The notes under the pieces were generated by a model, which saw only the letters and a program-made list of their open reading frames with translations, did no database searches and was not told where the DNA came from. The position numbers and the translations under genes are program-made. Positions 22,675-34,885 of a stretch of DNA of 64,000 bases are shown one piece after another; within the stretch, counting starts at the first letter, position 1, and every line of letters begins with the position of its first letter. This DNA comes from Circinella umbellata. Lineage: Eukaryota; Mucoromycota; Mucoromycetes; Mucorales; Lichtheimiaceae. The stretch spans positions 310,001 to 374,000 of the forward strand of contig JAIWNF010000032.1 of the NCBI GenBank assembly GCA_025093555.1, read 5' to 3'.

Positions 22675-25457
22675 AATTTTTTTTCTGTTTTTTTTGCTAA
22701 AAAAAAATTGATAATGAAAGGGAAAAAAAAAATGAAAACCATGCAGTATTTATTTGAACTTTTTTTTGTAGCAAGTTAATTACGCTGAGTTATTTTTTGT
22801 AACTAAATCTTTGTGATACTTTGATGCTGATGATGATGAATATAAATAAAGTTAAAAGGTTTTTTTTTATATAAACTTATTAGTGAGTAAGAAATATTTA
22901 TTAAGGGTCCTTTTCCTCTCTCTCTCTCTCACGCTGAGCATTGTTTCTATCGTAGAAGACTATCGGAGCTTAGGCTATTATTATTATTAGTATTATTATA
23001 TAATGGTTATCTTTATTCTTGTCATAAAAGAACATATAATAGAATAGCTGAGTGTAATTATAATGCATTTAACGCTAAGTTGTTCCATGATGGAATATTC
23101 ATGGTTGCATCAATATTAATACTGCAACTTGAAATTCGTATTTATGTCTGATGGGCCTTTTCGCACTTTTTTCTATATCTTGGTAAATTACTCACCCGAA
23201 TGAAAAGTATTAAAAATCTGGTAGAAGCATCAAATAAAATAAATGAATAACATCTTTACTCAACAATATAGAAACTTACTGAGTGGGAGTGTATGTAAAG
23301 AACAAGTTGACCTAAATACTTTATATTTATTTTTGTTTGTTCCCTTTTTATTAGAAAGACAATAAGTTATAGCAAAGCCTTTCAGTGTGTAACGATAAGA
23401 AGTTCCATTGTTTTTGTGGGAGGTTAAATTACTTAGTAAGAACATACAAAAAAAAGAACTCACATGATTTAAACATCACTGATTCCCTAATTGGAAGAGT
23501 ACTTAACCCTTTTTTATTACTTACAAAAATTCTATTTCGAAGGTTTTTTTTTATAAATACGTAATTGGAAAAAAGAAGTTCCTTCATCCCGCGGATTCTA
23601 ATAATTAAACTAAAGACGGGCATTGCGCCGACGTTTGTTACTTACTTGATAGTGACGACAATTTTTTCTCTCTCTCTCTCTCAATATTAGAATTGATTTT
23701 TGTAAGTAAATATGATGTACTAGGTCTTATCAGAGCAAAAAGAAATATTTTTGTTATTAAGATACTGGTACAGTCTTACTGAAAAGAAATAAAGTAATAA
23801 AGAAATGTTACTATTATAAAAGTATTCCATTTTCAATACTTTCCTGTTTATAAAATATAAAAAGCTGTTATCTTATATATAATACTAATAGTTATTCTAT
23901 TACGTACATGATATTAATTGATGCTAAATTATTTAGTATATAAAATGTACCAAAATGATCAAGTTCATAGTAAGGCCAAGTCCAAGGTCAAGAGAGAGAG
24001 AAAGCATATCTTTTATTCATACCCATTTATACAGATCAGAATATTAATTTTTTCCAAATTATTTGCGCCAAGCAGGAATAGTTCTGCGCCAATAATGATG
24101 AAATTTTGCGTTTCCACATAATGTTTTTGCATTACTCGTGAAATATTTTACGTTTTCTGGGGAACAAATTTGGGCAGTTCATTGGTATTTAATTGATATA
24201 CAAGGGAAGGGGGGGGGATCAAGGTCTTTTTACCAATTATACAAAGGTATCGTCCATGAAACAAACGAGCATATTATCGTATGAAAAGCCAATCACAATA
24301 ACAGGTACTTTTATTTACATTCCATATTATAAACGTGGAAAAAAAATGGTCAGGATAAAAGTGATAATATACATTCTTTTGTGTTGTTGTTTCTTAGGGA
24401 GAGCGTGACATAAGTTATTAAAAAAAATACTTTGTTTGTGGATTTGCCAATGGGTTGTGGAGAAGATACATCATCGTGGTTTCTTTTAACAAATGCTAAA
24501 TGTTTAATAGATATGTTGTATTATGATAATAAAACCCCGTTTTTGCCCAACATCACACCAAAGTCAAAGCCTAAAATCCTGAATGGATAGAATTCAATGT
24601 TATAAAGAGAATCATTTAATTCATGAAGCCAACCCCAACATCCGTCAAATAATAAAGAGGGTACCATGGTCAAGCCTAAGACATCTCATATTCAAAATAA
24701 TAATAATACTCTTATCACAGAAAAATGACTACTTTTCTCAATTCGATAGAAGGATTCTGGTCGAAGGTGAAGATAAGTATGTCAGTGGTCAGAATTATTA
24801 TTCTTATAAGTTTAATATTATTAATATTATAGGTGTTCGAATAGACAAATCGACTGAGAAATTTATCAATTGAGAATAACGGAAGGTAGTCTAACTAAGG
24901 ATGACTGTTGCATGGATCAATCACACAAAGTTTTTTTCTTTTTTTTTATTCTTGACTAGAAAAAAAAATGTCCTGTAGTGATCTGTTATATTTTCTTCTT
25001 CGTTGTTGTACAAGTAGTTTTATCATAAATAGAAGTTGATATTATATTCAAAAGCGTTAATAGTGACGCAGATTTGATCCTCAGAAAACAAAAAAAAAAA
25101 AAAATTCATGCTTAAAAAGAAACACTAAAAAATATATCTGAATTATTCTGGGTAAAGACCGACCATTTTTAGAAGGAACTCCGAATACACACCTGTGAAT
25201 TCGACCTGCTCCACATTGAACCTTCTTTGACCTTCACAGAAAGGTAAAGTAGCATAATCCATATTCATCCATCCATCCATCCATCCATCCATCTATTCAT
25301 TTCATATAAAGATCCATTCATACGGTCAAACGATTTTTATATCTATATGACAACAACCATAGAAAGGATTGGGAAATGGGGATTTTTTTTTCTTTCCTTT
25401 ACATAGCAAATTCATATTGAGGGATAACATATATAGATATATATATAAACTGACACA
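22675..25457. other. 2.8 kb intergenic region
   Basis: AT-rich spacer with CT-rich microsatellites (about 22915-22930 and 23666-23682) and a CATC tetranucleotide run. Short frames of 60-96 codons are present but have no protein-like composition. The eL34 promoter should lie in the last ~250 bp (T-rich stretch at 25381-25400). Confidence 0.5.
25266..25293. repeat. (CATC)n microsatellite
   Basis: About seven perfect CATC units lie some 200 bp upstream of the eL34 start codon. Confidence 0.85.
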
Positions 25458-25493
25458 ATGTCCGACTCCATGATCTTCAACATTATAGATTAG
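25458..25493 (+). promoter_or_regulatory. Upstream ORF or intron acceptor before eL34
   Basis: An ATG at 25458 opens a short frame ([11 protein letters not shown]) that stops at 25491-25493, just 2 nt before the eL34 ATG at 25496. If transcribed as it stands it would be an uORF. The sequence ending ATTAG at 25493 would also serve as a splice acceptor, so a leader intron that removes it is equally possible. Confidence 0.4.
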
Positions 25494-25495
25494 CA

Positions 25496-26048
25496 ATGGC
25501 TCAACGTCTCACCTATCGACGCCGTCTTTCGTACAACACCCGCTCCAACCGCGTAAAGGTCGTCAAGACCCCCGGTAAATATCAAATTTCAAATTCTATA
25601 TTTAATTATTTATGGAGAAGAAAAAAGAATGAGTTGACATGAAGGAAATACTAATAATTATCAATTCAATTAATCTTGTGTATATATAGGTGGTAAGCTC
25701 GTCTACCAATACCAAAAGAAGCCCGTCAAGGCTCCTCGTTGTGGTGACTGTGGTGTTGCTCTTCCTGGTGTATGTATAAAACATTATTATTTTTTAAAAA
25801 AAAACTTAGAATTGAAAGATTTATTTGGACTGACCACTTCCATTATTCTTATTGTTATAATATATTAGCTCAAGGCACTTCGCCCTCGTGAATTCTCTCA
25901 AGTTTCCAAGACCCAAAAGTCTGTCTCTCGTGCCTATGGTGGTTCCCGCTGTTCCCACTGCGTTCGTAGCCGTATTGTCCGTGCCTTCCTTGTTGAAGAA
26001 CAAAAGATTGTCAAGAAGGTCATTAAGGCTCAAACCATCAAGAAATAA
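25496..26048 (+). CDS. RPL34: 60S ribosomal protein eL34
   Basis: Three exons, 25496-25574, 25690-25769 and 25869-26048, join in frame to 112 residues; human RPL34 is 117. The N-terminus [18 protein letters not shown] is diagnostic. It is followed by [20 protein letters not shown] and the second cysteine pair in [12 protein letters not shown]; together they form the CXXC...CXXC zinc-like site of eL34. The protein is a component of the large ribosomal subunit. Exon 1 and exon 3 use more C-ending codons than neighbouring genes, as expected for a highly expressed gene. Splice donors are GTAAAT and GTATGT, and the acceptors TATAG and ATTAG. Confidence 0.97.
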
Positions 26049-26523
26049 AAAAAAATCATTTTTATGATTTTGGGTTGCTTCATCCCATCTTACCGTTTGC
26101 TATTGCACTTTTAATCTTATATCTGACTCTATTTATATGTGTGTATGCGTGTGTATGGTTATTTTTTTTTCTTAATGTATACAAAACACTTGGGATATAT
26201 CTGTTTTGTTATTGGAAATATAGTTGACATGTGAAGCAAAAAAAAGTGGGTATAGATGTTGTGATTTATGCCAAAAAAAAAATTGGGAGTAGAGGATTGA
26301 AAAGAGTTTCTTATTCGAAGATTCTAGTTGAAGGTCTTTTTATAACGATAACACATATAACTTTTTCTTTTTTGGATGCTATATATTGATGTGTGATGAT
26401 GAGAGCTTCTTTGTACAACCTGAAAAAAAATTATATGCTGAAAATATATATATCTCAGAGCTGGGGAGGGTTTTCGCGTTTTTTTTTTCTTTCTTTGAAC
26501 TACACATTTTTTTTCGATATAAA
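26049..26523. other. Intergenic, eL34 3' flank and ERH leader
   Basis: The interval contains the T-rich 3' flank of eL34 and an AT-rich leader of ERH with a T-run at 26479-26494. No further gene was seen. Confidence 0.5.
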
Positions 26524-27576
26524 ATGGTAAGAAACGAAATTAAGAAAACTTTTCATCTAATTCAATTGTAATTCAATTATTATTATTATTATTTAAATTA
26601 ATTATATAATATATAATAAATAGGCAAACCATACCATCTTATTAGTTCAACCACTTGCAGAAAAGAAGTAATTTTTTTTTGAAATTCGTGATTTTACTCT
26701 CTCTCTCACTCCCCTTTAATAAAATATGCAAATGTCACTAAAAGAGTAATATACATAAACTAATCTTTCTTTCAATCGTGTGGGGGTTTCTCTTTTTAGT
26801 TCTCGAACCTATTAGTAAGTATTTCTTTCTCTCTCTCTTTCTCATTTTTTTTCTTTTATATATTACAACAATGCACCTTTTGATTTTTAAAAATTGGCAA
26901 AGATTCCATTGTGTGTTGACTTGAAGGATGAAACTTTTTCAAATCGTGTAAACTCTTTTTGTGTGTTTTAAAATTAAAATAATATAAAGTGAACGAAATT
27001 CGATTGGTGCAGCTATGGATCGTAAGTCTTTTTAAAATAATACTTTTAGTTGGTGCTATTGAAATAATAATAATAATAATAATACTTTTTTGCGGTAAAT
27101 AGAAATTGCAACTATGTTTGAACAACATCTTCAATTAGAAAATCCACGGTTATCTCAAATTCAATATAGGTAAGGTTAGATTATTTTATATGTGAAAAAG
27201 TGGATAAATTTTTCTAATATATAATATATTATATATTTCTAGTGCGGACGATTTATTTCAATTTATTGATTCTCACAAAGATTTTGTCGCTCTTGTTTTT
27301 GAACCTTCTCAAGGAGTAAGTTTGAGGGAGGAGAGGGGAGGATTTGAAGATGAGGACATGGAAGAAGAAGAAGGAAAATCATATTCATGATCCATGATTT
27401 ATATATAGAGCTACTTGCCAAAAAATAAAGAATGGATTAAAGAACGTTTACTTTCACATTTCAGTCGACAAAATAATCAACCTCAACGAGGTCAACAACA
27501 ACAACAATCACAACAACAGCAACGTTATAATCAACCAAGATCTCAACATCAGAATCGTGGCAATCGACGATGGTAA
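26524..27576 (+). CDS. ERH: Enhancer of rudimentary homologue (ERH)
   Basis: Seven exons, 26524-26526, 26624-26667, 26800-26814, 26990-27021, 27103-27169, 27243-27315 and 27409-27576, join in frame to 133 residues. Exon 1 is the ATG alone and exon 3 is only 15 nt. Conserved ERH features are the NHTILLVQP opening strand, RTYYERNSIGAAMDQIATMF (human [20 protein letters not shown]), SADDLFQFIDSHKDFVALVF and the YLPKNKEWIKERL end. ERH is a small dimeric protein; in fission yeast Erh1 works with Mmi1 in elimination of meiotic mRNAs. Human ERH ends soon after this core, while here about 35 further residues follow, rich in Q, R and N (QQQQQSQQQQ, ending NRGNRRW), which looks like an RNA-binding low-complexity tail. 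Confidence 0.9.
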
Positions 27577-28206
27577 TTTGGGTGGGGGGAAAAGGTTCTT
27601 TTTAAAACTACAAGAATTATCGGATTAAAAAAAAGAGGATAAGGATTTCCTTTAAAACTATACACTATTTGTAAAACATCTCTTTTTGTTTGGAGCAAAA
27701 AAAAAATTGAGGATTTAAAATAATGGATGATAAGAGGAATATATATATTTGAAAAGAATGGATATAATATAATATATTAAATATTAAATATTATGCTGAT
27801 GAGTTACCATGACAACAACAAAGTTACTATGTAGAATTTAAAAATGTGGGGGAGGGGGGTGTCAGAGAGTGGTTACAAAAAAAAAGAATAGGTCTTATAT
27901 ATAAGCTCATTTATAAGTAAAATAATGCTATTCTATATTATATAATAAAGTGTGTTACTAAGATACACTACTATTTATCATTAATGATAAAGAAATAATA
28001 ATAACTGATGGTTAGGGAAAACAAGATCCTTAATAGCTTTATTCAACACGAAAAAAAACCCTTGCCCCAATCGGGGGCCAGCATTAACAATTTATTTTGG
28101 CAGCCACCGCCAAAAAAAAAAAAAAAGAATACATGCTGCGTAAAACTCAGTTTTTTCCCCGTTCCCTCATTATCACCACACACACAAAAAAAAACAAATA
28201 AAAAAT
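27577..28206. other. Intergenic, ERH 3' flank and COQ5 promoter
   Basis: AT-rich, with a short palindromic patch of ATTAAATATTA near 27778-27792 and A-runs close to the COQ5 start. No additional coding exon supported. Confidence 0.5.
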
Positions 28207-29490
<1,284 letters not shown>

Positions 29491-29659
29491 TAATAATCAT
29501 TCATCATCATAATCATTATCATCATTATCATTTTTCCTTCCTTTTTTTTTCTTTCATAAATAATAATAATAATAATATATACATTCTTTTTTTTTTCGTT
29601 TGTTTGTTTGCATTCTTCACTATAATACTAAAACTTAATTCTATTACATATAATAATAA

Positions 29660-32146
29660 TTAGGATGGAATGGTTATTTTTCCAACTTGTAAATCATTCA
29701 TTTCTAATAATTGTTCTTGAATACTAATAGGTTGATCATTTACAAAAACAGTTGGCTTATTTTCTTGTTGATGATTCAATCGAATAAAAAGATCAAATGA
29801 TTGAGGCATTCGACCTTGACGTAAATAAATATGGATTGTATTGTCCTTGAATGATTCCTTCCAAGATTCTATTTCCCATCCAGGAACAATATGACCCGTC
29901 GAACCAGCAAATTGATCCGTTATTTTAACAAATGTTCGTGTTTCGTGTGGTTTTAACATCAATGTTACATTTTGTCGAACCCATTCTTTTTCTTTAGGGG
30001 GTGCTAACCATGCTTTAGTCATTGAAGAGGTCAATATATTTTTATATTCATAATAATAAATAGCATTGTCGTCGTTGTTATTGCTGCTGCTGCTGCTATA
30101 TTGAATATCACGTAACAAATTTTCTGCTTTAAATGGCGTTGGTGATAAATTGGTCAATGTAATATAATGTCGATGATTGGCATGGAAATCGATTCGATAA
30201 GCTGTAGGTCCAATGGGAATCATACGTTGTATATCAGGTTGTACTTTGGGAAACGTGGATGCATAAAGACGATGACGATCATCATCATATTGTGTAAGAT
30301 CATCTGACATGAGTGTCAAATGACCTACAATCGAATTGATCACACATGAAGAATGACATTCTTCATCTGATAATTTATTATCATTGGATCTTAAAAAGAA
30401 TACATCTGGATCTACACCAAACATATGCTTCATGGGCCAACGATGTAATGTCGATGTCAATGCATTCATCGTTGCCACTCGTTCACGTACATTGGCTAAT
30501 CGAAGTAATGAATGATCCCAAAATGGGGATGCGTCACTACTGACACGATTGTATTCGAATCGATGCCATGTTGCTGCTAATGGAACACCTGATCCAAGAA
30601 TCATGGCTCGTTTATCCACCAATTCTTCAATGAATTCACAAGCTTCCCACAAGAGTTGACCCCGTGATTTCCCCTGACGTGGAATAATGGAAGCAGCAAA
30701 AATAAAATCCAATTTCAAAAGTCGATAATTCCAATCGTTTAGAATAGTATCAAAAACTTGACGTAAATAATCGCGTGCTTCTGGATGATACATATCTAAA
30801 GCATAAAATCCACCCCAATTAGGCCCTGCCACCAAATGAGATCCATCTTTATTCTTAATTAACCAATCCGGATGTTCTTTGACAATTTTACTTGTAAATC
30901 CAACAGCAAAAGGAGCAACCCATAATCCAGGGATATAACCTGCTTCTTGAATAACATTCGATAAATAATGCATACCGTGTGGGAATTTGTCATAGTTAAT
31001 ATCTAACCAATCTCCAATAGCGCGTTGATATCCATCATCAATTTGAAATACGTCAATAGGATATTTGTGGTCAATAAAACTCGTTAAACTTTTCATTACA
31101 TCTGCTTCTGTCACACGTTCATAATAATTATACCAAGAAGTCCAACCTGTCAAATGACGTGGTTGATAGGTTTGAATAGGATCGTTATAAAAATAGGTAG
31201 CATATCGTTTCCACAAAATATTCATTATACTATAATGATTGTTGTCATTTTCCTGATCATAGTCATTGTCCCCCTCGATCATCTGAGGAACACGTGTGAC
31301 CACAAAACGTAAAGTGAGGGTTTCACCATTTCTTAAAGTCAGACCATCAATATCCTTGTAAATTCTAAAATAATTCTTATTATAATCCGCCTTAAAATAC
31401 GTATAACCCGAATCTTCAGAAAGTGATCCGATGAAAATAGTTTCTTGATCATCACGAAAATAAGTATAACTATTAGAATGAATTTCTCCTGGTACACCTG
31501 TATAATCAAAAAAATCATAATCTCTATATATAAAAAAGAAGAAGATATTAGTATCAAAAAAACTGGTGGGCTGTCACCCTGTTTTTCTTTTTTTTTTTTA
31601 CCCTTGAAGGTTAAACCAAGTCCACCAAGCAACGGTTTTTGAAATGGGAGGTAAACGACCATTTAAATCCATTTCTCTTGAATGAGTCCAACATTGGTAT
31701 CCATCGGCCATCATAATTTGTCCAGTTAATTCCATGGGAGTAGTGAATTCAAGATAACGTAGTTCAATAGTGTCTCCTTGTTTATCATCAAAGTGAGCCT
31801 TGAGAGTATAAGTTAGTTCAAATTGATCATTATTTTGATTCTTATCTTGAATTTTTCTATTGACTGTAAAGTGTTGTAAAGAACGAGTGGTTGTTGTCTC
31901 ACTCTCATCATGTATAGTTGTTGTTTTAGTAGTGGTAACTTGTTGTTGGGTATTATTCTCTTGATGCGGTGGAATATAAGTAATCATCATGATTGGATTT
32001 ATAGTGTGAAGAGTTTCATAGGGTCGAGTGGGTGTAGTAAGAGTCATATTACTATGTAAATGAATTTGAATACCCATAGAAGTATTAAAAAGAAATGAAA
32101 TGAAAAACAGTACGCGTTTTATTCGCGTAAAAGTAAATAGTTTCAT
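29660..32146 (-). CDS. Secreted GH36-type alpha-galactosidase-like glycosidase
   Basis: Two exons, 32146-31602 and 31523-29660, join in frame (GG plus A) to 802 residues. A hydrophobic N-terminal segment (VLFFISFLFNTSMG) after a basic start is a likely signal peptide. The first ~250 residues form the beta-sandwich region of GH36. The TIM-barrel carries WTSWYNYYERVTEAD, DVFQIDDGYQ, PGLWVAPFAV, the nucleophile motif LLKLDF (Asp at about residue 454) and SSDASPFWD with the likely acid/base Asp near residue 512. Clan-D enzymes of this type release alpha-linked galactose from raffinose-family sugars or galactans; the substrate cannot be told from sequence. The gene is convergent with COQ5, with 169 bp between the stops. 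A TCT/GCT-type S/N run in the C-terminal part is a variable loop. Confidence 0.88.
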
Positions 32147-32979
32147 TTTTTTCTTTATATTCTATGAAAAAAGAAAAAAAAGGAGAAAGAAAAGGGAAAG
32201 AACCAAAGAAAATTTATTTTTCCCGATCTGATTACAAAGTAAACTATTTTGCATAAAATTATTTGACCTGAACAAGTTGATTGATAACGTAATAACTAGC
32301 TAAGTTATATGAATGGTAATTATTATTAATATATGTATATCGTATGATGATATTGGTGTTGTATTATTTCATTAGTCACCATAATATTTTGGTATTTAGT
32401 AAAATAATAATCATGCACGTTTATTATTTTCCTTTTTGTAAATTGATCGACAAAAAAAACTTTATTATTATCCAGAAAAATGAGACTTGGGGTATTATTA
32501 TTATTTATACGACGTACTACTTGTGTGTTATACAATTATTATGTAGAACGATCTTTTTTGTTTTGTTGGGATTCAAATAAAACCTTTCATATGGGTAAAA
32601 AAGATTGATTTTAACAAAAAGGGTTCTATATAAAAGTATTAACTTTATTTTTCAGACCAAGAATATCATAAAGTACATGAAAAGACCTTTACTCGCGGAA
32701 GGACAAAGGGATTATATCCGAGAAGGATGTTGTACAAGGCGTGAACAATTATATTACACACTTTTGGGTCTTTTATAGGAGCAGCGCTCCCTCAAAAATA
32801 AACAAGCACGGCTCAATTTTTTTTTTTTTTTGACTGAGAAAGGATAAAAAGAGAAAAGAGTGGGCCCATTCTCCCTTTTGTTTGATTCTTTTTTTTTTTT
32901 TTTTTGCTTTTTGCTCCTTGAATCTTCTTTCAAATACTACAAAAAACAAGTTTAATAAAAAACTAAAAAAAATAAAAAG
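32147..32979. other. Divergent promoter region
   Basis: This 0.8 kb lies between the GH36 gene (minus) and the disordered protein gene (plus). It holds long T-runs at 32818-32831 and 32889-32905 and an AT-rich middle. Both promoters should lie here, but no specific site could be assigned. Confidence 0.5.
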
Positions 32980-34749
32980 ATGTCTCCTATGCCACATAAA
33001 AATACTTTTGAACCCAAAGATCCAAGAATAATTAATTTATATGAAGACGACGAGGATGAAGACGAGTTAGACGACTGGAGTTTAAGTACTACATCAGACG
33101 CGACACCTCGACCAAGACGTAAAAAGACAGGTACTCAAGCTCTTGTTGAATTTTTGAATACAACAAGTCCTGAAGAATTTGAAAAAAAATCGTCTACTTC
33201 TTCTTCTTCAACAATAACAACACCACCTACAACAACAAATACAACAAAACGTTCTTCTAATTTATTTTTTCGTCGACGTAATAAAAATAAACCACCTACA
33301 GCTCCATCGTCTACTTCATCTACACCAACACCTTCTTCTGCATCTTATTTATCATCTTCTTCAGTAACTACAGCCACTACTTTTAATCGACATGATGTCA
33401 TTCCTTCTGCTTCTTCTTCTTCTTCTGCAACGGTAGCAGCAGGAGCAGCAGCACCCAATACCATTCACAGAAAAAATTATATTGAAATTATTCCCAATCA
33501 TATTCTTGGTAATCCCAACTTAGCTTCCCATGCGAATAGTTCAACTTCATTATCAAGAGTCACAAGTCGTACACCATCTTTAGCTTCAAGACATTCAACC
33601 ATAAGACGTAGTATTATTAGTAATAGTGATCAACAATCGCCTGTTTTACCTAGTAATCGTAATCCTGCAACAAAACAACGTGAATCAAGTCTTTATAGTG
33701 ATTCCATTCGTCATTCAATGTCAACAAAAAGTCATTCATTACGGGGCAGACCCTTAATGCGACATGACACCGATGCTACTTTTGGAACAAAATCATCTGC
33801 GGCTTCTGCTGCTATGATAGCAGCAGTACAACAACAAGGACGTCGTCCAAGTGAACATACCTTTGGAGGACAATTAGAACACCATACACCCTCTTCTTCT
33901 TCTATACTAGGTGAATTAACAAATACAGTCACAGGAGCAACAACACAAACAGACAATGTGATACATAATCAACACCAATTGGAAGAACGAGATAGAAAAG
34001 CAACAGAACTATTGGTGAATCATTTTTCATCGCAGGACGATTTAGAAACAGTAGAATCCGCTTTATTGCAACGTCTGGAACGATTTAAATTGTCAAAAAT
34101 GGATAAACCAAGCAATGTAGTTGCAGCAGGTCTAGCAACAGAACATGTACGTGCATTACAAGTATCAACACAAGAATATGAATCATTTGATCCCTATCAC
34201 GGAATAGATCATCCCGATCATTTATCAAAATCAAAAAAGAAAAAGATTCGACATATGCAAGTTCAAACAATGCCATTGGATTTAGCAGCAGCAACAACAA
34301 CAACATCAACATCAACATCATTGGAACCTTCTATATCATCGAATTCTACTCGATCCATTACGAATATAAATAATCATGCATCTAATACAGAAGTATCATC
34401 TAATAATAATAATAATATGAATAGTATCAATAGTAATAATAATAATAATAATAATGAAGATCCAATGATTATTCAATTACAACAACAATTGGCTGAAGAA
34501 CAAAAACAACGCAAACGATTAGAAGCAGCATTAGAAGAAACATGTGATCATTTTGAAGTACTTAGTGGAATGGCTTATCAAAAACTACGTGAATTATGGG
34601 AAGAAAGAACACGTTGGGAAAATGCATGTATTGAACTACGTGATCGATTATTAGAAATGAATCATCATCAAGGACTTACTTCTATGGAAGACTTGAATGA
34701 TTTTCCAAATAGTGAATATATTATTGAAGAACAAGTAAAAGAAGAATAA
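32980..34749 (+). CDS. Large disordered protein with C-terminal coiled coil, unknown function
   Basis: A single-exon frame of 589 residues. The family is not recognised. Residues about 20-35 are acidic (DDEDEDELDD), followed by a basic patch (PRPRRKK) and a short hydrophobic helix, TQALVEFLNTTSPEEFE. Residues 70-330 are S/T/P/A-rich low complexity with scattered R-rich and phosphorylatable RRxS-type sites. Polythreonine and polyasparagine runs occur at about 435-500. The last ~90 residues form a convincing coiled coil (QLQQQLAEEQKQRKRLEAAL and the following ELWEERTRWENACIELRDRL). The overall form is that of a cytoskeletal or signalling scaffold. Codon use matches neighbouring genes, and the frame is free of stops over 1.77 kb, so the gene is real. 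Confidence 0.75.
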   Translation: MSPMPHKNTFEPKDPRIINLYEDDEDEDELDDWSLSTTSDATPRPRRKKTGTQALVEFLNTTSPEEFEKKSSTSSSSTITTPPTTTNTTKRSSNLFFRRRNKNKPPTAPSSTSSTPTPSSASYLSSSSVTTATTFNRHDVIPSASSSSSATVAAGAAAPNTIHRKNYIEIIPNHILGNPNLASHANSSTSLSRVTSRTPSLASRHSTIRRSIISNSDQQSPVLPSNRNPATKQRESSLYSDSIRHSMSTKSHSLRGRPLMRHDTDATFGTKSSAASAAMIAAVQQQGRRPSEHTFGGQLEHHTPSSSSILGELTNTVTGATTQTDNVIHNQHQLEERDRKATELLVNHFSSQDDLETVESALLQRLERFKLSKMDKPSNVVAAGLATEHVRALQVSTQEYESFDPYHGIDHPDHLSKSKKKKIRHMQVQTMPLDLAAATTTTSTSTSLEPSISSNSTRSITNINNHASNTEVSSNNNNNMNSINSNNNNNNNEDPMIIQLQQQLAEEQKQRKRLEAALEETCDHFEVLSGMAYQKLRELWEERTRWENACIELRDRLLEMNHHQGLTSMEDLNDFPNSEYIIEEQVKEE

Positions 34750-34885
34750 AAAAATAATAATTTTTTTTTTTTTATATTTGTTTTCCCCCTCCTCTCCCTC
34801 TTTTTTTTTTATCTTCCCCGCTATATTACTACTTGTCTTTTTGTTGAATGCGATCCACCTTTTTTTTATTATTATAATAATAATA

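Noticed and set aside
24583..24873. 96-codon frame between the F-box gene and eL34
   Set aside because: Isoleucine/asparagine-rich as expected from AT-rich DNA; no leader or 3' features around it.
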